Assembly (NCBI GenBank): GCA_016868355.1
Contig: VGHB01000016.1
Location: 1 to 64,000 of the forward strand
Length of the DNA: 64,000 nt
Direction of reading: 5' to 3'
Origin: Betaproteobacteria bacterium
GTDB lineage: Bacteria > Pseudomonadota > Gammaproteobacteria > Burkholderiales > Burkholderiaceae_C
Position 1 is the stretch's first letter; each line of letters begins with the position of its first letter. Position numbers and translations under genes: made by a program. Below, piece by piece: positions 37,405 to 47,763 of the stretch. The notes beneath the pieces are model-generated. The model searched no databases. It was not told the DNA's origin and saw nothing but the letters and a program-made list of their open reading frames with translations.

Positions 37405-38996
37405 GCCACTGCACGTGACATCAGGCCGCGGCGCATTTGCAGCGCCTCGGCCAGGTGCGGCACCTCCACCCGTGGTGCCTGGGCCAGGTCGGCCACGGTT
37501 CGGGCCACCCGCAGCACCCGGTGCACGCCGCGGCCGCTGAGCCCCAGGAGTTCGGCTGCCCGCTGCAAAAAGGCCTGGGAGGCTTCATGCAGAGGGGCGT
37601 GCTCCAACAGCGCGGCGGCGCCCAGGTGCGCGTTGCAGCAGCCCTGCCGTTGCAGCTGATGCTCGCGTGTGCGCGCCACGCGCTGTGCCACGCTGATGCT
37701 GTCCGGCCCCTCTGGTGGGCGCAACAGTTCAGCTGGGGTGCTGGCTGGTACCTCCAATTGAAGGTCCAGGCGGTCCAGCAGGGGGCCAGACAAGCGGGCT
37801 TGGTAGCGTTGCACCGCGTCGGGCGTGCAGCGACAGGCCGGCGCACCAGGTGACCGGCTGCCCAACCAGCCGCAGGGGCAGGGGTTCATTGCCGCTACCA
37901 GCAACAGCTGACTGGGGAATCGGGCCTGCCGCGCCGCCCGGGAAATGGTCACATGCCCAAGCTCCAGCGGTTCGCGCAGCGCCTCCAGGGTGCGCCGCGG
38001 AAACTCCACCAGCTCGTCGAGGAACAAGATCCCATGGTGGGCCAGCGAGATCTCGCCAGGGCGGGGTGGCCGGCCACCCCCCACCAGCGCGGCCATGGTG
38101 CAGCTGTGGTGAGGTGCCCGCCAAGGACGCCGGCGCCACCCGACAGCGCCTGCCGGCCCGGCAAACCGGTCGGCCGCCTCGGTGCTGCTGAGCAGGCTGC
38201 GCAAGGCGGCGCATTCCAGGGCTTGCTCCGGGCTGAGCAGCGGCAGCAGGCCTTGCAGGCGCTGCGCCAGCATCGACTTGCCGGCGCCAGGCGGGCCCAC
38301 CAGCAGCAGACTGTGATGGCCGGCCGCAGCCAATTCCAGGGCACGCTTGCCCTGTGCTTGGCCTCGGATGTCGCGCAGACAGCCCGCTGCTGGCAAAGGT
38401 GTGGGTGTTGAGGATGCCAAGTCCAAGGGGGCTGGGGTTTGCGGCAAGGGCACCGCTTGTGCGCCAGGCATCAGATGCTGCACCACGTCGCGCAAATGCT
38501 GCGCGCCCACCACCTTCACCCCCGGCACCCAGGCCGCTTCGGCGGCATTGGCCGCCGGCAGCACCAGGCAGCGCGGGGCACAGCCTGTCTGCTGCGCGCT
38601 GCGTTGCAGCCCAAGCGCCAAGGCCAGGGCCCCCTGCACCGGGCGCAGTTCCCCGGCCAGGGAGAGTTCCCCGGCAAATTCATGCGAGCCCAGCGCTTGC
38701 TTGTCCAGCACGCCCTGTGCAGCCAAGATTCCCAAGGCGATGGGCAGGTCAAAGCGCGACGAGGCTTTGGGCAGGTCGGCTGGAGCCAGTGAAACGGTGA
38801 TGCGCTGGTTGACCGGGTAGTCCCAGCCGCTGTGGCCCAAGGCCGAGCGCACACGCTCACGCGCTTCGCGCACTTCGGTGTCGGCCAGGCCCACCAGGGT
38901 AATGCACGGCAGCCCATTGGCCAGATGAACCTCCACTTGAACCGGTTCGGCTTGCAAGCCTTCGAGGGTGCGGGTGTGCACCACCGCCAATCCCAT
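37401..38996 (-). CDS. YifB/ComM family Mg-chelatase-like AAA+ ATPase
   Basis: The 531-residue protein matches YifB/ComM, an AAA+ helicase-like enzyme that promotes branch migration during natural transformation. The N-terminal Lon-like part starts [30 protein letters not shown] with [19 protein letters not shown]. The AAA+ core has Walker [16 protein letters not shown] and Walker [11 protein letters not shown]. The C-terminal zinc-binding motif is NPCPCGWLG...[15 protein letters not shown] 38996 has an AAAGGAGG ribosome-binding site. The stop codons of this gene and metH overlap by three bases on opposite strands. Confidence 0.95.
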
Positions 38997-39252
38997 ATGC
39001 GCCTCCTTTGAAGCATGCCCCGCGCAGCCGCTCAGCCGCCGGGCCATTGGCCGCGGGGCCGGCCCAGCTGCAACCGCGGTGCTGCGCCATTGTGAGAGGC
39101 CCCCGGGCTGCGCGCATCGCCCAGACGGTGCCCCTGCAGGGGGGCTTGTCGCCCTTGAGCGTTGTTGTTCGCGGACTGCAGCCCGCGCAGCCTGCAGCCA
39201 CCTCCCGCACAAAGCCTTTTTTGGTGCGTGCCGCAGCCGCCAGCGCTGCCGA

Positions 39253-39269
39253 CGCACTGATTCGGTGCG
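39253..39269 (+). promoter_or_regulatory. NtrC-like binding palindrome
   Basis: CGCACTGATTCGGTGCG matches the nitrogen-regulator NtrC consensus (GCACC-N5-GGTGC-type dyad), 52 bases upstream of a sigma-54 promoter. Another GGTGC half-site lies further upstream near 39223. The gap 38997-39381 otherwise shows nothing coding. Confidence 0.6.
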
Positions 39270-39320
39270 CTAATGGGGTGTGATTGGGGCGGTCAGGGGG
39301 CTGAGGCGGGGCCCAGCGCA

Positions 39321-39336
39321 TGGCATGGAAGTTGCC
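39321..39336 (+). promoter_or_regulatory. Sigma-54 promoter for porin-glnK-amtB
   Basis: TGGCATGGAAGTTGCC matches the -24/-12 consensus TGGCAYR-N4-TTGCW with GG and GC correctly spaced. It is 46 bases upstream of the porin start. Together with the NtrC-like site it predicts nitrogen-limitation control of the three-gene unit. Confidence 0.75.
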
Positions 39337-39381
39337 GGTAAAGCCGTTAGTGTGTGTCTAACCCCCCTTTTTGGAGCCTCC

Positions 39382-40137
39382 ATGAAAAAGCCCCTTCTGT
39401 CGACCGCTTTGAGCGCCGCTGTGCTGAGCCTAGGGGCAGCAGCGCCCATCGACGCTTTGGCCCAGGCCGCTGCGCCTGCGGCCAGCCCCCTGACCTTCAA
39501 TGTCGGTGTGGTGTCAGAGTACCGCTATCGCGGTATCTCCCAAACCCGCTTCCAACCTGCGGTGCAGGGCGGGCCGGACTATGCCTTCTCCAGCGGCTTC
39601 TACCTGGGCGCCTGGGCTTCCACCATCAAGTGGATCAAGGACGCCAAGGGCGGCGCTGATGTTGAGCTTGATCTGTACGGTGGTTACAAGGGCACGATCG
39701 CTGAGGGCCTGAGCTACGACGTGGGTGCGCTGCGCTACGTCTACCCCAGCAACGGCCTCAAGCCCAGCGCTGACACGCAGGAAATTTATGGCGCCATCAC
39801 CGCCGGCGCCTTCACGGTGAAGTACTCGCACGCGACGTCCAACTTGTTTGGCTTTGCCGACAGCACCGGCAGCGGCTACTTGGACGTCACCGGCAGCTTT
39901 GACCTGGGCAGTGGCTACATGCTGGCCCCCCATGTCGGCCATCAGCGTGTGGCCGGCAAGGGCAATGGCATCTATTCCTACACCGACTACTCGCTCACCC
40001 TGAGCAAGGATTTCAGTGGTGTAGTGCCCAGCATCAGCATCATCGGCACCGACGCTCAAAAGGGCTCCTATGTGGCGCCCAATGGCAAGCAACTGGGCCG
40101 CAGCGGCGTGGTTGTGGGCCTCAAGTACAACTTCTGA
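39382..40137 (+). CDS. TorF family putative porin
   Basis: The 251-residue outer-membrane protein starts with a signal peptide (MKKPLLSTALSAAVLSLGAAA...AQA, cleavage near residue 30). A beta-rich mature chain of the TorF/gcw_chp family follows: FNVGVVSEYRYRGISQT, WASTIKWIKDAKGGADVELDLYGG, and a C-terminal GVVVGLKYNF ending in phenylalanine, as for Bam-assembled barrels. Members in betaproteobacteria are commonly found before glnK-amtB. A role in letting ammonium or another small nitrogen source through the outer membrane is inferred only from this linkage. The ATG is preceded by GGAG. Confidence 0.9.
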   Translation: MKKPLLSTALSAAVLSLGAAAPIDALAQAAAPAASPLTFNVGVVSEYRYRGISQTRFQPAVQGGPDYAFSSGFYLGAWASTIKWIKDAKGGADVELDLYGGYKGTIAEGLSYDVGALRYVYPSNGLKPSADTQEIYGAITAGAFTVKYSHATSNLFGFADSTGSGYLDVTGSFDLGSGYMLAPHVGHQRVAGKGNGIYSYTDYSLTLSKDFSGVVPSISIIGTDAQKGSYVAPNGKQLGRSGVVVGLKYNF

Positions 40138-40143
40138 ATTTAG

Positions 40144-40502
<359 letters not shown>

Positions 40503-40503
<1 letters not shown>

Positions 40504-42014
40504 TGAGAAAGCTATTCGCCACCTTCGCCCTGGCGCTGGCCGCCGTGGGCCTTTTGGGACTGGCGGGCGCGCCGGAACTGAGCTGGGCGCAGGCTGCACC
40601 TGCCGCTTCAGCAGCAGCCCCGGCGGAGGCGGCTGCGCCGGCCGCTGCCGCGGCTGCCGAAGCCACGGCTGAAGCCACCGCCGCACCCACCCCCGTGCCC
40701 AACAAGGGGGACACCGCCTTCATGATGATCGCCACCGTGTTGGTGATTCTCATGACCATACCCGGCCTGGCCCTGTTTTACGGTGGCTTGGTGCGCAGCA
40801 AGAACATGTTATCGGTGCTGATGCAGGTCTTCGTGGTTTTTGCCCTGATCTCGGTGCTGTGGGTAATCTACGGCTATTCAGCAGCGTTTACCGCGGGCAA
40901 CCCCTTCATAGGCACGCTGGACAAGCTCTTTTTGAAGGGCGTCACACCCGAAACAGCGGCGGCCACCTTCAGCAAGGGTGTGTATCTGCCCGAGCTGACC
41001 TTCGTGGCCTTCCAGGGTACTTTCGCAGCCATCACCACTGCGCTGATCGTGGGGGCCTTTGCCGAGCGCATCAAGTTCTCGGCGGTGATCCTGTTCTCGG
41101 TGCTGTGGTTCACCTTCAGCTACCTGCCCATCGCTCACATGGTGTGGTACTGGGACGGCCCTGACGCCATCACCAACGAGGAGACCTTAGCTACTGTGAG
41201 CGCTGCCGCGGGCTTTCTGTGGGCCAAGGGTGCCTTGGACTTTGCCGGCGGCACGGTGGTGCACATCAACGCGGCGGTAGCGGGCCTGATGGGCGCCTAC
41301 ATGGTAGGCAAGCGCGTGGGCTATGGGCGTGAAGCCATGGCTCCGCACAACCTGGCCTTGACCATGGTGGGCGCCGCGCTGCTGTGGGTGGGCTGGTTCG
41401 GCTTCAACGCCGGCTCAAATCTGGAAGCCAACGGCACTGCCGCCCTGGCCTTCGTGAATACCGTGGTCGCCACCGCAGCGGCAACGCTGGCTTGGTGTGC
41501 CGGCGAAGCCATGCTCAAGGGCAAGGCGTCAATGCTCGGCGGTGCTTCGGGTGCCGTGTCGGGTCTCGTGGCCGTCACTCCGGCGTGCGGCTTCGTCGGT
41601 GTGGGTGGTGCCTTGATCATCGGTCTGCTGGCAGGCTTCATCTGTCTGTGGGGCGTGAACGGCCTGAAGAAGATGCTGGGTGCAGACGACAGCCTGGATG
41701 TGTTCGGCGTGCATGGCGTGGGTGGCATCCTAGGCGCCTTGCTCACCGGCGTATTTGCCTCGCCCGAGCTAGGCGGCACCGGCATCTGCAATTATGTGAC
41801 CAACAAGTGCGGTGACGTAGCCGACTTCCCCGGCGTGGCTGCGCAGGTGTGGATTCAAGCCCAGGCCGTGATGACCACCATCGTTTGGTCAGGGATCATG
41901 GCCCTGGTGATGTTCAAGATTGTGGACATGGTGATTGGCCTGCGCGTGACCGAAGAGGAAGAGCGCGAAGGTCTGGACATCTCTTCCCACGGCGAGACGG
42001 CTTACAACCGCTGA
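40503..42014 (+). CDS. amtB: Ammonium transporter AmtB
   Basis: AmtB conducts ammonia/ammonium across the inner membrane as a trimer. The 503-residue protein has a signal-like N-terminal helix, an Ala-rich linker of about 40 residues, then eleven transmembrane helices. Hallmarks are MTIPGLALFYGGLVRSKNMLS, the pore region AHMVWYWDG, DFAGGTVVHINAAVAGL with the pore histidine, and FGVHGVGGILGALL with its partner. The C-terminal tail ends DISSHGETAYNR, where GlnK docks. ATG 40503 overlaps the glnK stop (TGATG); an in-frame GTG is just upstream. Confidence 0.97.
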
Positions 42015-42092
42015 AAGCCCTAGCGCCGAGCGCCGCCTGCATCAAAGGGGGCGCTGGGCCAGCGAAAGATTGTTCTCCTCGGTAAGCGAGTT

Positions 42093-42125
42093 TGGGCCTC
42101 CCGGCAACGGGGGGCCCATTTTTTT
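42093..42125 (+). terminator. Rho-independent terminator of glnK-amtB
   Basis: A 9-bp stem GGGCCTCCC/GGGGGGCCC (one T-G pair, loop GGCAA) is followed by ATTTTTTT. It ends exactly at the stop codon of the convergent solute-binding protein gene. Confidence 0.8.
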
Positions 42126-43099
42126 CAGTCGGCGGTGATCTTGCGTGTGCGGATGATGTTGCCCCAGTACTCCGTTTCACGCGCCACCAGTGCAGCCAGC
42201 CCTTGTGGGTCGGCATAGCGGATTTCAATGCCACTCTTATCGGCCGCTGCCTTGGCCTCTGGCGTGGCCAGCGCCTTGCGGGTGGCTTCGGCCAGTTGGG
42301 CCAGCGCCGGTGCGGGCGTGCCGGCCGGGGCGAACAGCGCCACCCAGGCTTCCAGCTCAAAGCCTGGCATGCCGGCCTCAGCCGTGGTGGGCACCGTGGG
42401 CAGGCCGGGGTGGCGCATCTTGCCCGTCACCGCGTAGGCCTTGAGTTTGCCCACCTGCACATGCTGCATCACCGACGGTGGTGTGGTGATGAAAACCTGC
42501 ACCTGGCCGCCCAAGACATCGGCAATGGCTGCGCCCGACCCCTTGTAAGGTACATGGACCATGTCGGTGCCGGTGGCCTGTTCAAACATGGCCGTGCCCA
42601 CATGGGCCAGCGAACCGTTGCCCTGCGAGGCGTAGTTCAGTTTGCCGGGATTGGCCTTGAGGTAAGCGATGAAACCCTTCAGGTCATTGGCTGGGATCGA
42701 CGGGTGAGCGGCAACAACGTTGGTGGCTGCGGTCAGCTGCGCAATCGGGGCAAAGTCCTTTTGCGCCCAGGGAAGCTTGGCAAACATGGCCGGGTTGCCC
42801 ACGTGGGCAGCCGAGTAGGAAATCAAGAGGGTATGGCCGTCCTTGGCGGCGTTGGCCACCTGCTGCATACCGATGTTGCCGCTGGCCCCGGGCTTGTTCT
42901 CGATGATCACGGTGCCGCCCAAGGCTTTGGCCAGCTGATCGGCCAGTAGGCGTGCCGAGGTGTCCACGACACCGCCGGGGGGATAGGGCACCACCAGGGT
43001 AATGGGCTTGCTGGGGAAGGCCTGGGCTATTGCGGCTGGGGCCAGGAGAAGTGAGGCGGCGGCCGCTGCGGCGGCGACCAGGGTGCGGCGGGTTTGCAT
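42125..43099 (-). CDS. Bug/TctC family extracytoplasmic solute-binding protein
   Basis: The 324-residue protein has a signal peptide (MQTRRTLVAAAAAAASLLLAPAAIAQA) and the Bug-type binding fold: FPSKPITLVVPYPPGGVVDTSAR, VIIENKPGASGNIGMQQVA, and YKGSGAAIADVLGGQVQVF. It should capture a carboxylate in the periplasm for a tripartite tricarboxylate transporter, although no tctA/tctB lies nearby. Such orphan Bug proteins are very numerous in Burkholderiales. The start MQTRRT is chosen because it gives the signal peptide; the longer frame does not. Confidence 0.93.
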   Translation of the reverse strand: MQTRRTLVAAAAAAASLLLAPAAIAQAFPSKPITLVVPYPPGGVVDTSARLLADQLAKALGGTVIIENKPGASGNIGMQQVANAAKDGHTLLISYSAAHVGNPAMFAKLPWAQKDFAPIAQLTAATNVVAAHPSIPANDLKGFIAYLKANPGKLNYASQGNGSLAHVGTAMFEQATGTDMVHVPYKGSGAAIADVLGGQVQVFITTPPSVMQHVQVGKLKAYAVTGKMRHPGLPTVPTTAEAGMPGFELEAWVALFAPAGTPAPALAQLAEATRKALATPEAKAAADKSGIEIRYADPQGLAALVARETEYWGNIIRTRKITAD

Positions 43100-43294
43100 G
43101 AGAATCCTCGGTTGGGGTGATAACAGCAGGGCGCAGTATGGCGCTGACTGGAAACTGGAGTGAACCATCGGCTCAAGTGTTGCGCCTGGCGCTGCCCAGG
43201 CGACCCCCGCCCCACCTTCCTACAATCAAGGCCTGTGTTTCGGATAAGCGGGCACGGTTTGTGTGTCGCTACCCCTTTGCGCTCAAGGAAACCC

Positions 43295-44590
43295 ATGGTC
43301 CCCCACCTGACTACCGCCCTGACCGGCCCGATCAACGAACTCGAGCAGCGCATCCTCGAATCCATGCCGGCCATTGAGCGCTGGTTCAGGCTCGAGTGGA
43401 TGGAGCACACCCCGCCCTTCTACACCTCAGTCGATGTGCGAAACGCTGGCTTCAAGTTGGCCCCTGTGGACACCAACCTGTTCCCGGGCGGCTGGAACAA
43501 CCTGACCGAAGAGATGTTGCCCCTAGCGGTGCAGGCGGCTATGGCGGCCATTGAAAAGATTTGCCCTGAGGCCAAGAACCTGTTGTTGATTCCCGAGCGG
43601 CACACGCGCAACACCTTCTACCTCACGAACGTCCAGCGCTTGATGCAGATCTTTACCCAGGCAGGGTTGAATGTGCGCTTGGGCACGTTGGACGAAACCC
43701 TTGACAAGCCCACCGAGTTGACCCTGCCCGACGGCGGCACCCTAACGCTTGAACCTCTGCTCCGCACCCGCCACCGCCTAGGCCTGAAGGACTTTGACCC
43801 CTGCACCATCCTGCTGAACAACGACCTGTCGGCCGGTATTCCCCAAGTGCTGCAAAACCTGCATGAGCAGTACCTGCTGCCCCCCCTTCACGCCGGTTGG
43901 ACGGTGCGACGCAAGACCAAGCACTTTTACAGCTATGAGGAAGTGGCCAAGAAGTTCGCCAAGCTCATGGGCATGGACCCCTGGCTAATCAACCCAATGT
44001 ACGCCCAATGTGGCGAGGTCAGCTTCGCTGAGGGCCAAGGCGTCGAGTGCGTCCAAACCCAGGTAGACGCTCTGATCACCAAGGTTCGCCGCAAGTACAA
44101 GGAGTACGGCATCCAAGAAAAGCCCTTTGTGGTCGTCAAGGCCGATGCCGGCACCTACGGAATGGGCATCCTGACGGTGCGTGACGCCTCAGAACTCAAT
44201 GAGATCGGCCGGCGCACCAAGAACAAGATGAGCGTGATCAAGGAGGGTCAGCCGATATCGGAGGTGATCATCCAGGAGGGCGTGCTCACCAACGAGCGGG
44301 TCAACGATGCGGTGGCCGAACCGGTGGTCTACATGCTCGATCGTTATGTGGTGGGGGGGTTCTACCGGGTGCACGCCGAGCGCGGCGTGGACGAGAACCT
44401 TAACGCCCCGGGTGCGGCTTTCGTGCCCCTGGCCTTTGCCGAGCCCAACCATCTGCCTCGCCCGGGCGTGAAGCCCGGTGCCTCCGCCCCCAACCGCTTT
44501 TACATGTACGGGGTGATCGCCCGGCTGGCCATGTTGGCCGCTAGCTACGAACTCGAGGCCACCGACCCCGAGGCCGAGGTCTACGACTGA
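43295..44590 (+). CDS. gshA: Glutamate-cysteine ligase (proteobacterial GshA type)
   Basis: GshA makes gamma-glutamylcysteine, the first and rate-limiting step of glutathione synthesis. The 431-residue protein is of the single-family type used by Burkholderiales and acidophilic proteobacteria rather than the E. coli form. Conserved blocks are ERWFRLEWMEHTPPFYTSVDVRN, APVDTNLFPGGWNNL, and FVVVKADAGTYGMGILTV (ATP-grasp-like nucleotide site). ATG 43295 has AAGGAAACCC before it; an upstream in-frame extension is not conserved. An inverted repeat with T run follows, then kup and gshB. Confidence 0.92.
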   Translation: MVPHLTTALTGPINELEQRILESMPAIERWFRLEWMEHTPPFYTSVDVRNAGFKLAPVDTNLFPGGWNNLTEEMLPLAVQAAMAAIEKICPEAKNLLLIPERHTRNTFYLTNVQRLMQIFTQAGLNVRLGTLDETLDKPTELTLPDGGTLTLEPLLRTRHRLGLKDFDPCTILLNNDLSAGIPQVLQNLHEQYLLPPLHAGWTVRRKTKHFYSYEEVAKKFAKLMGMDPWLINPMYAQCGEVSFAEGQGVECVQTQVDALITKVRRKYKEYGIQEKPFVVVKADAGTYGMGILTVRDASELNEIGRRTKNKMSVIKEGQPISEVIIQEGVLTNERVNDAVAEPVVYMLDRYVVGGFYRVHAERGVDENLNAPGAAFVPLAFAEPNHLPRPGVKPGASAPNRFYMYGVIARLAMLAASYELEATDPEAEVYD

Positions 44591-44632
44591 ACACCAGCGC
44601 TGCTATCCGCTACAGTGGAGGCCCTTGTGCAC

Positions 44633-44657
44633 AAAATGCTGCAGCGCAACATTTTTT
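44633..44657 (+). terminator. Inverted repeat with T run after gshA
   Basis: AAAATGCTGC and GCAACATTTT form a stem with one C-A mismatch and a three-base loop, followed by further T residues. It may terminate gshA or be a palindromic regulator site before kup; the sequence alone does not decide. Confidence 0.4.
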
Positions 44658-44713
44658 CTCCACAAGCCAGCCTGTGAGCCTCTGAAGGCCCGCCCCTGCG
44701 GACCGCCTTCTCC

Positions 44714-46600
44714 GTGAACCCTCCTTCCACTGCAACCCGATCCCCCACCGTTCAGGCCACTTTGGCCCTGGCCGCCTTGGGCGTGGTCTATGGCGACATT
44801 GGCACCAGCCCGCTGTACGCCCTCAAGGAAGTCTTTCATGGGGGCCATGTGGCGCTTACCCCGGACAACATCCTGGGCGTCTTGTCCTTGCTGTTCTGGA
44901 CCATGACCATTGTGGTCTCGGTCAAGTATGTGCTGCTGATTCTGCGGGCCGACAACAACGGAGAAGGCGGTTTGATTGCGATGCTGGCTCTGGCCACCAA
45001 CGCCGTGAAAGACCAGCCCCGGCTGCGCAACGTCTTGATGATGGTGGGTCTGTTTGGAACAGCCATCTTTTTTGGCGACGCCGTGATCACGCCGGCCATG
45101 ACGGTGCTGTCGGCGGTGGAAGGCATTGATGTCTATGCGCCGCGGTACCACGACCTGATCGTGCCCTTGTCGCTGTTGGTGTTGGCCGCCCTGTTCGCGG
45201 TCCAGCGCTTTGGTACCGCCTCGGTAGGCCGGGCCTTCGGGCCCTTGATGTTGCTGTGGTTTACCTCTCTGGCCCTGTTGGGCATACCCTCGATCCTCGA
45301 AAACCCTTCAGTGTTGGCCGCCTTGAACCCGGCCTATGCGGTGGACTTTGGCCTGAGCAACGGGTGGATCGCCTTCGTCGCCCTGGGTGCCGTTGTGCTG
45401 GTGGTCACCGGTGGCGAAGCCCTGTACGCAGACCTCGGACACTTCGGCAAGCGGCCCATCCGCATTGCCTGGTATGGCATGGTTATGCCCGCCCTGGTGT
45501 TGAACTATTTCGGCCAGGGCGCACTGCTGTTGCGTTCGCCTGAAGCCATCAAGAATCCCTTCTACCTGATCGCACCGGACTGGGCGGAAATCCCTCTGTT
45601 CATCCTGGCCACACTGGCGGCCATCGTGGCGTCGCAGGCGCTCATCACAGCCGCTTTTTCAGTGACAAAACAGGCTATTCAACTGGGTATCCTGCCGCGC
45701 ATGCGCATCCTGCACACCTCGGTGCGCGATACCGGGCAGATCTACGTGCCCTTCATCAACTGGATGCTGTTTGCCTTCGTGGTGGTGGCGGTGTCGATCT
45801 TCGGCTCTTCGAGCAAGCTGGCCGGTGCCTATGGCGTGGCGGTCACCATCGATATGACCATCACCACCGTGATGACCTTCTTCGTTATCCGACACGGATG
45901 GAAGTACCCCCTGCCGCTGTGTATCTTGGCCACCATCTTCTTCTTCATCATCGATGTGGCCTTCCTGTCGTCCAATTTGCTCAAGCTGTTGGCCGGGGGC
46001 TGGTTCCCCTTATTGATTGGCCTGTGCATGTTCACCCTGATGCTGACCTGGCGCCGAGGCTCGGCCCTGCTGCGTGAGCGTTTGCGCGATGAGGCCATTC
46101 CCCTGCAGGACTTCCTGGACGCGGTGTTCGTGCATCCGCCCACCCGCATACCGGGCACCGCCGTCTTTATGACCCCGGACCCCGGGTTCACTCCCACGGC
46201 CATGATGCACAACCTCAAGCACAACAAGGTGCTGCATGAGCGCAACCTGTTTGTGACTGTGCGCCACCACGACGTGCCATGGGTGGGCTTCAACGAGCGG
46301 CTGCAGGTCGATGCCCTGGGCCACGACTGCTGGACGGTCACGCTGAACTTCGGCTTCAAGAACGAACCCGATGTGCCCCAGGCGCTGGTCCTGCTCAAGA
46401 CCCATGGGGTGGTCCTGGACGAGATGGACACCAGTTACTTCCTCAGCCGCGACATCGTCATCCCTACGCTGGGTCGGGGCATGTCGATGTGGCGAGAAAA
46501 GCTATTTGCCGGACTGCACCGCAATGCCGCTGCGGCGGCCGACTTCTTGCGGCTGCCCACTAACCGTGTGGTGGAGTTGGGCTCTAAGGTCGAGATCTGA
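44714..46600 (+). CDS. kup: Low-affinity potassium transporter Kup
   Basis: Kup is a proton-coupled potassium importer of the inner membrane. The 628-residue protein opens with the family signature [21 protein letters not shown]. It contains [32 protein letters not shown] and twelve hydrophobic helices, and finishes with a cytoplasmic domain of about 170 residues ([26 protein letters not shown]). Length equals E. coli Kup (622). The annotated start is a GTG; the conserved region begins about 15 residues later. It lies between the two glutathione synthesis genes. Confidence 0.96.
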   Translation: MNPPSTATRSPTVQATLALAALGVVYGDIGTSPLYALKEVFHGGHVALTPDNILGVLSLLFWTMTIVVSVKYVLLILRADNNGEGGLIAMLALATNAVKDQPRLRNVLMMVGLFGTAIFFGDAVITPAMTVLSAVEGIDVYAPRYHDLIVPLSLLVLAALFAVQRFGTASVGRAFGPLMLLWFTSLALLGIPSILENPSVLAALNPAYAVDFGLSNGWIAFVALGAVVLVVTGGEALYADLGHFGKRPIRIAWYGMVMPALVLNYFGQGALLLRSPEAIKNPFYLIAPDWAEIPLFILATLAAIVASQALITAAFSVTKQAIQLGILPRMRILHTSVRDTGQIYVPFINWMLFAFVVVAVSIFGSSSKLAGAYGVAVTIDMTITTVMTFFVIRHGWKYPLPLCILATIFFFIIDVAFLSSNLLKLLAGGWFPLLIGLCMFTLMLTWRRGSALLRERLRDEAIPLQDFLDAVFVHPPTRIPGTAVFMTPDPGFTPTAMMHNLKHNKVLHERNLFVTVRHHDVPWVGFNERLQVDALGHDCWTVTLNFGFKNEPDVPQALVLLKTHGVVLDEMDTSYFLSRDIVIPTLGRGMSMWREKLFAGLHRNAAAAADFLRLPTNRVVELGSKVEI

Positions 46601-46713
46601 GGTCGGCAGGTCCCGCCTGCGGCCCTGACATGAACCTCCCGCAACGCGTGCGGCCCATCTGTCCGACACGGAACGCGCCGTTGTGCAACAGTTGATGTCC
46701 GACTGGAGCCCCC

Positions 46714-47748
46714 ATGAAACTGTTGTTCATCGCCGATCCGCTGGAGTCGTTCAAGATTGCTAAGGACAGCACCTACGCCATGATGCGCGAGGCGCAGCGG
46801 CGCGGGCACTCGCTGATGGCGTGTGAACCCAAGGATGTGCGTTGGCTGCGCGGCGAGAAGGTCACCGCGTTCGTGCGCGACGTGGCGGTGCTGGATACCC
46901 CCGTGGACCCCTATGAATGGTTCACCGCGGCCCAGGCGGCGCCCCATGAACGCCCGCAGGTGCTGGCCAATGTGGATGCGGTGCTCATGCGCAAGGACCC
47001 GCCCTTTGACAGCGAGTACTTCTACGCCACCCACCTTCTGAGCCAGGCCGAGCGCGAGGGCGCAAGGGTCTTCAGCAGCCCTCAAGCCCTGCGTGACCAC
47101 CCGGAAAAACTGGCCATTCTCGAGTTTCCAGAGTTCATCGCCCCCACCTTGGTCACTCGCGATGCAGCCGACATCCGGCGCTTTCACGCCGAGCACGGCG
47201 ACATCATTCTCAAGCCTCTGGACGGCATGGGCGGCATGGGCATCTTCCGCGTGCGCGCAGACGGCTTGAACCTGGGCAGCATCATCGAAACGCTCAACCG
47301 GCATGGGGCACAGACCGTGATGGTGCAAGCCTTTTTACCGGCCATAGCCGACGGCGACAAGCGGGTGCTGCTCATCGGCGGCCAAGCGGTGCCCTATGGG
47401 CTGGCACGTATTCCACAGGGCAACGAAGTGCGGGGTAATCTGGCTGCTGGAGGGCGTGGCGAAGCACGGGAACTGAGCGCACGCGACCGCGAAATCGCCC
47501 AGGCACTGGGGCCGGTATTGGCCGCTCGCGGCTTGCTGCTCGTGGGCCTGGATATCATCGGCGACCAATTGACCGAGATCAATGTCACCAGCCCCACCTG
47601 CTTTGCCGAGATAACGGCCCAGACAGGTTTTGATGTGGCAGCCTGCTTCATCGATGCACTGGAAATCGCAGTGATGGCGCGCCGCTCCGGTGCGGCGTCG
47701 GGCTTCAAGGCCAATCCTGCGGCACCAAAGCCGCCGGCGGCGGCTTAG
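46714..47748 (+). CDS. gshB: Glutathione synthetase
   Basis: GshB joins glycine to gamma-glutamylcysteine using ATP. The 344-residue ATP-grasp enzyme has LLFIADPLESFKIAKDSTYAMM, DVPLRKDPPFD-like VLMRKDPPFDSEY, the glycine-rich ATP loop LKPLDGMGGMGIFRV, and the metal-binding EINVTSPTCFAEI. About 25 C-terminal residues are Ala/Pro-rich and dispensable. It completes the glutathione pathway started by gshA 2.1 kb upstream. A DUF4198-type gene follows 15 bases later. Confidence 0.97.
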   Translation: MKLLFIADPLESFKIAKDSTYAMMREAQRRGHSLMACEPKDVRWLRGEKVTAFVRDVAVLDTPVDPYEWFTAAQAAPHERPQVLANVDAVLMRKDPPFDSEYFYATHLLSQAEREGARVFSSPQALRDHPEKLAILEFPEFIAPTLVTRDAADIRRFHAEHGDIILKPLDGMGGMGIFRVRADGLNLGSIIETLNRHGAQTVMVQAFLPAIADGDKRVLLIGGQAVPYGLARIPQGNEVRGNLAAGGRGEARELSARDREIAQALGPVLAARGLLLVGLDIIGDQLTEINVTSPTCFAEITAQTGFDVAACFIDALEIAVMARRSGAASGFKANPAAPKPPAAA

Positions 47749-47763
47749 GCGCAGCGCAGGGCC

